A stretch of 8,617 nucleotides of DNA, from assembly GCA_003446015.1 (NCBI GenBank), contig DMBU01000120.1, positions 1,448 through 10,064 on the forward strand. The letters run 5' to 3'. Of the stretch, positions 6,790 to 8,617 are shown piece by piece; positions within the stretch are counted from its first letter, which is position 1; every line of letters begins with the position of its first letter. The position numbers and the translations under genes were made by a program. The stretch comes from Bacteroidales bacterium. GTDB taxonomy: Bacteria > Bacteroidota > Bacteroidia > Bacteroidales > UBA12077. Below the pieces are notes generated by a model that worked only from the letters and a program-made list of their open reading frames with translations, made no database searches and had not been told where the DNA came from.

Positions 6790-6835
6790 GATTCCATCTT
6801 TACTTAATCGTAAATTTAAGATGGAATCAATTTTT
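6790..6835 (+). terminator. Strong intrinsic terminator downstream of the globin-cupin operon
   Basis: GATTCCATCTT (6790-6800) and AAGATGGAATC (6818-6828) form a perfect 11-bp stem with a 17-nt loop, then AA and five T residues (6831-6835). It is 125 bases past the cupin stop, so it either ends a long 3' untranslated region or belongs to an unseen small transcript. Confidence 0.7.
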
Positions 6836-6993
6836 ATAAAAGTATCAAACAAAATCCAATGCTTTACAAACACTTTGGCAAGTTCAAGCTTACCAAAAAT
6901 TTGTTATCCAACCCAATTATTGAAGTTACGACAATAAAAATCCCTCCCTAAAAAAACGTTTTTAGCTTTTTAGAGTAAATTTCCTACCAATTG

Positions 6994-7100
6994 GACAAGG
7001 TTGGTTTTATTGTGCCCAATTTGTAACAAGGGTCCTTATTACATGAGAGGTTTTGGTGGTTTTTTGACAAATTTAGTAACGGGGGATAGTGAAACAGGGC
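6994..7100. repeat. Repeat family 1, copy I (apparently half)
   Basis: The run from GACAAGGTT (6994) through CCAATTTGTAACA, CATG and GGTTTTGGTGGTTT to GTGAAACAGGGC (ending 7100) aligns in the same order with 8493-8617. It begins near a small hairpin ATTG-TGCC-CAAT. The expected pairing 3' arm is not found; repeat copy B follows instead, suggesting truncation or replacement. Confidence 0.55.
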
Positions 7101-7177
7101 AAAAACTCGCACATTTTCTGTGCTTAAAAACTTTACAAAAAAGCCAAAAAAACTCAAAATAAAACGATTCTTCTCTT

Positions 7178-7367
7178 TTTGACAACTCTGGTAATAGAGA
7201 TATTTTTAAAGCTTTCTGACAGCTTTTATATTTTTGAAAGGCAATTTCTGATAATGAAAGTATAAATTATTCGTGCTCTTTGATACTTAATTTATAGTGA
7301 TTGGTTCGGTAAGTAAGATAGAAAATTGTTTTAGTTTTTCATCCGCACTTAGCATCCTTTGGCTGCT
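7178..7367. repeat. Dispersed repeat family 2, copy B
   Basis: TTTGACAACT (7178-7187), ATAATGAAAG, TTTGATA, GATTGGTTCGGTAAGTA (from 7299) and GATAGAAAA follow each other as in copy A at 4241-4398, with about 30 extra bases in the first part. It ends in AGCATCC-TTT-GGCTGCT (7351-7367), a stem with one mismatch. Both copies lie upstream of a gene, 187 and 148 bases before the start. Confidence 0.6.
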
Positions 7368-7414
7368 TAAATGATTTGAAATAAATGTTTTAAGTTAATT
7401 TTGAATGCTAAATA

Positions 7415-7447
7415 TTTGCTTTTTATATAAATAATTCATTATATTTG
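7415..7447 (+). promoter_or_regulatory. Bacteroidota-type promoter for the Abi_2 gene
   Basis: TTTG (7415-7418) and TATATTTG (7440-7447) match the -33 and -7 boxes exactly with a 21-base spacer. Transcription should begin near 7453, about 63 bases before the original ATG at 7516. Confidence 0.65.
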
Positions 7448-7454
7448 CAGCAAC

Positions 7455-7496
7455 ATGCTTACCCCGCTTCTCATTTGCACAGCGCGCTCAGGGTGA
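7455..7496 (+). CDS. Possible 13-codon leader peptide
   Basis: An ATG almost at the predicted transcript start opens a 13-residue frame (MLTPLLICTARSG) that ends with TGA inside the hairpin 7486-7498. The arrangement resembles a translated attenuation leader. It may equally be chance, because the GC-rich segment looks like an inserted palindromic repeat. No Shine-Dalgarno can precede it. Confidence 0.2.
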   Translation: MLTPLLICTARSG

Positions 7497-7503
7497 GCTT
7501 TTT
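7457..7503 (+). terminator. Terminator-like hairpin in the leader of the Abi_2 gene
   Basis: GCTCA-GGG-TGAGC (7486-7498) is a perfect 5-bp stem followed by five T residues (7499-7503), 12 bases before the ATG at 7516. An alternative 8-bp stem with one wobble joins GCTTACCC (7457-7464) to GGGTGAGC (7491-7498) around the palindrome AGCGCGCT. Either fold could stop transcription between promoter and gene. The CGCTCAGGGTGAGC core also resembles REP-like palindromes seen in many bacteria (from memory). Confidence 0.45.
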
Positions 7504-7515
7504 ATTTATAAGTAA

Positions 7516-7587
7516 ATGAGTAAAAAGTTATATTCTAAAACAGCAACAACTTACGCTGAATAATTAAATCAACTTAAAACTCGTGGT
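7516..7587 (+). pseudogene. Severed 5' end of the Abi_2 gene, with ochre stop at codon 16
   Basis: From ATG 7516 the frame reads MSKKLYSKTATTYAE, then TAA (7561-7563), then LNQLKTRG, and runs without a frame change into the protein starting at 7588. Abi_2 proteins begin with this type of segment, usually with glutamine after the acidic residue (…EQ…L.SRG), so CAA has most likely become TAA. Everything downstream is open for 275 codons, suggesting a recent single mutation or a sequencing error. The intact gene would be 7516-8415, about 299 residues. Confidence 0.7.
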
Positions 7588-8415
7588 TTGAAAATTGAAG
7601 ATGAGCAAAAAACTTTGCATCTTCTTGAAGTAATTAGTTATTATAGGCTAAGTGGTTACTGGTATCCATTCCTTATTGACAAAAAGAATCATAAGTTTAA
7701 AGAAGAATCAAGTTTTGAAGCAGCTTTTAATTTATACAAATTTGATAGAGAATTAAGAATGCTTGTTACAAGAGAACTGGAGAAAATTGAAATTGCTATT
7801 CGTGCAAAAATGATTTATATCCTTTCTCATAATCGTGGACCATTTTGGTATAAAGACTCTACTAATTTTAAAAATAGTTTTAAGCACCAAGAGACACTTG
7901 ATAAAATTATTAGTGAATATCATAGAAATGATGAAGATTTTGTAAAAGCTTTTAAAACAAACTATTCTGATGAATTACCTCCAAGTTGGATGATATTTGA
8001 AATATCATCATTTGGAACATTATCAAGTCTCTATAGCAATTTTGTATCAGGAAAAGATAGGCAAGAAATTGCCAAATTCTTTGGATTAAATGATACTGTT
8101 TTTTCTTCTTGGATACACTGTATAGTCTATATTCGAAATGTATGTGCTCATCATACTCGTTTGTGGAACAGAATTATGAGAATACAACCATTAGTTCCGA
8201 GAAAAACGTTTAATCAGTGGTTAGTTGATAAAACAGTTCCTAATAACAAAACTTTCTTTACTTTATCAATGATTATATATTTTATGAATACCATTAATCC
8301 AAAACATACAATTGTTGAAAGGTTTAAAGAATTATTGAAGAAATATACTAATGTTGACACACGTGCAATGGCATTTCCAGCTAATTGGGAAAATGAACCA
8401 TTATGGAAAATATAA
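7588..8415 (+). CDS. Abi_2 (AbiD/AbiF-like) abortive-infection protein, N-terminally interrupted
   Basis: A 275-residue frame belonging to the Abi_2 family, phage-defence proteins that stop growth of infected cells, related to HEPN ribonucleases. Family marks: ISYYRLSGYWYPF (16-28), FDRELRMLV (52-60), LEKIEIAIRAKM (64-75), PPSWMIFEISSFGTLSSLY (131-149) and RNVCAHHTRLWNR (183-195), where R183 and H188 form the RxxxxH catalytic-type pair. Cytosolic, with no membrane segment. The frame has only a TTG at 7588 after the in-frame TAA at 7561-7563; the natural start is ATG 7516, so about 24 N-terminal residues are lost unless translation re-initiates or the stop is read through. It has its own promoter (7415-7447), a terminator directly behind, and repeat family 1 copies on both sides, as expected for an accessory, horizontally acquired gene. 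Family firm; activity uncertain. Confidence 0.8.
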   Translation: MKIEDEQKTLHLLEVISYYRLSGYWYPFLIDKKNHKFKEESSFEAAFNLYKFDRELRMLVTRELEKIEIAIRAKMIYILSHNRGPFWYKDSTNFKNSFKHQETLDKIISEYHRNDEDFVKAFKTNYSDELPPSWMIFEISSFGTLSSLYSNFVSGKDRQEIAKFFGLNDTVFSSWIHCIVYIRNVCAHHTRLWNRIMRIQPLVPRKTFNQWLVDKTVPNNKTFFTLSMIIYFMNTINPKHTIVERFKELLKKYTNVDTRAMAFPANWENEPLWKI

Positions 8416-8443
8416 TTGCCTTTTCAAGGCAAAGTTTTGCCTT
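8416..8443 (+). terminator. Double hairpin immediately behind the Abi_2 gene
   Basis: TTGCCTT (8416-8422) pairs with AAGGCAA (8426-8432), starting on the base after the stop codon. The same middle arm can instead pair with a second TTGCCTT (8437-8443). The two folds exclude each other. Only a short T-run (8435-8438) follows the first stem, so termination strength is uncertain. Confidence 0.5.
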
Positions 8444-8492
8444 CCTAAAAACTAAAACAATTTTGTACTCCGTTGATGTTTATTGCTAAACT

Positions 8493-8617
8493 GACAAGGT
8501 TTGTATTGGCGGCCAATTTATAACATCGGGTCAGCGTACATGTGTGGTTTTGGTAGTTTACTGGCAACCTTCTAAATTGGAAAACTTGTTCAACAAGGAA
8601 CACTGAAACACCGCTCT
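8493..8617. repeat. Repeat family 1, copy II (cut by window end)
   Basis: GACAAGGTT (8493), ATTGG-CGG-CCAAT hairpin, TATAACA, CATGTGTGGTTTTGGTAGTTT, the palindrome CTTGTTCAACAAG and GGAACACTGAAACACCGC follow one another to the window end. The first 75 or so bases match copy I at 6994 at roughly 70% by eye. The CTTGTTCAACAAG palindrome looks like the tip of a longer imperfect hairpin, whose 3' arm would lie outside the window. Confidence 0.55.

Larger units (their letters stand above)
6665..7414. other. Long gene-free stretch with repeats
   Basis: No reading frame here has a recognisable product. Short frames such as 6823-6939 are AT-rich and unsupported. The stretch contains, in order, a nested AT-rich inverted repeat (6684-6775), a terminator (6790-6835), a half copy of repeat family 1 (6994-7100), a small GCACA/TGTGC hairpin near 7110-7125, and repeat family 2 copy B (7178-7367). 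Confidence 0.6.

Noticed and set aside
6823..6939. Short + strand frame of 38 codons starting in the terminator stem.
   Set aside because: It starts inside the 3' arm of a strong terminator, has no ribosome site and no recognisable product.
7178..7367. Repeat family 2 as a known riboswitch class.
   Set aside because: None of the conserved cores of riboswitch classes I can recall is present; the similarity between the two copies is real but assigns no ligand.
6994..8617. CRISPR array or full integron.
   Set aside because: The repeats are long, diverged, few and separated by a gene rather than short spacers, and no integrase or cas gene is visible in the window.

Overview
The window looks like chromosomal DNA of a low-GC member of the Bacteroidota, possibly a marine or sediment Marinilabiliales-type lineage. 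The phylum call rests on three things seen in the sequence: promoters of the TTTG-N(18-21)-TAnnTTTG type (near 2146, 5759 and 7415), two exported proteins whose signal peptides end in the typical '(N/S)AQ' form, and a soluble PAS-PAS kinase with a 'HDLQEPL' H-box. The order-level placement is only an impression. All recognised genes lie on the + strand.

Layout. 1-277: non-coding, no recognised gene. 278-2032: exported M14 zinc carboxypeptidase. 2033-2275: a 130-bp imperfect hairpin resembling an integron attC site or a Bacteroidota intergenic repeat, with a consensus promoter in its apex. 2276-4128: two-gene operon of a cytosolic PAS-PAS histidine kinase and a single-domain response regulator, ending in a probable terminator. 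4129-4585: gene-free, holding copy A of a diverged dispersed repeat. 4586-5686: a three-domain regulator (DUF4242, degenerate class III nucleotide cyclase, AraC helix-turn-helix) with a terminator hairpin over its stop codon. 5813-6664: two-gene operon of an exported truncated haemoglobin and a small cupin. Its promoter is straddled by a perfect 8-bp inverted repeat that is a good candidate operator. 6665-7515: gene-free, with a nested AT-rich inverted repeat, a strong 11-bp terminator hairpin, a half copy of a second repeat family, copy B of the first dispersed repeat, and a promoter plus structured leader. 7516-8415: an Abi_2 (AbiD/AbiF-like) abortive-infection gene whose 16th codon is an in-frame TAA. 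8416-8617: a terminator and another copy of the second repeat family, cut by the window end.

How the genes may work together (inference). The DUF4242/cyclase/AraC protein sits directly upstream of the globin-cupin operon and may control it through the inverted repeat at 5745-5775. The kinase's two PAS domains align by eye with the haem PAS of FixL and keep the histidine and arginine used there, so the window may contain two gas- or redox-linked modules (PAS kinase plus regulator; AraC regulator plus globin and cupin). The Abi_2 gene is a separate accessory unit. It is flanked by two direct copies of one repeat family, preceded by an element also found upstream of the AraC-type gene, and appears recently inactivated, or at least altered at its N-terminus, by a single C-to-T change.
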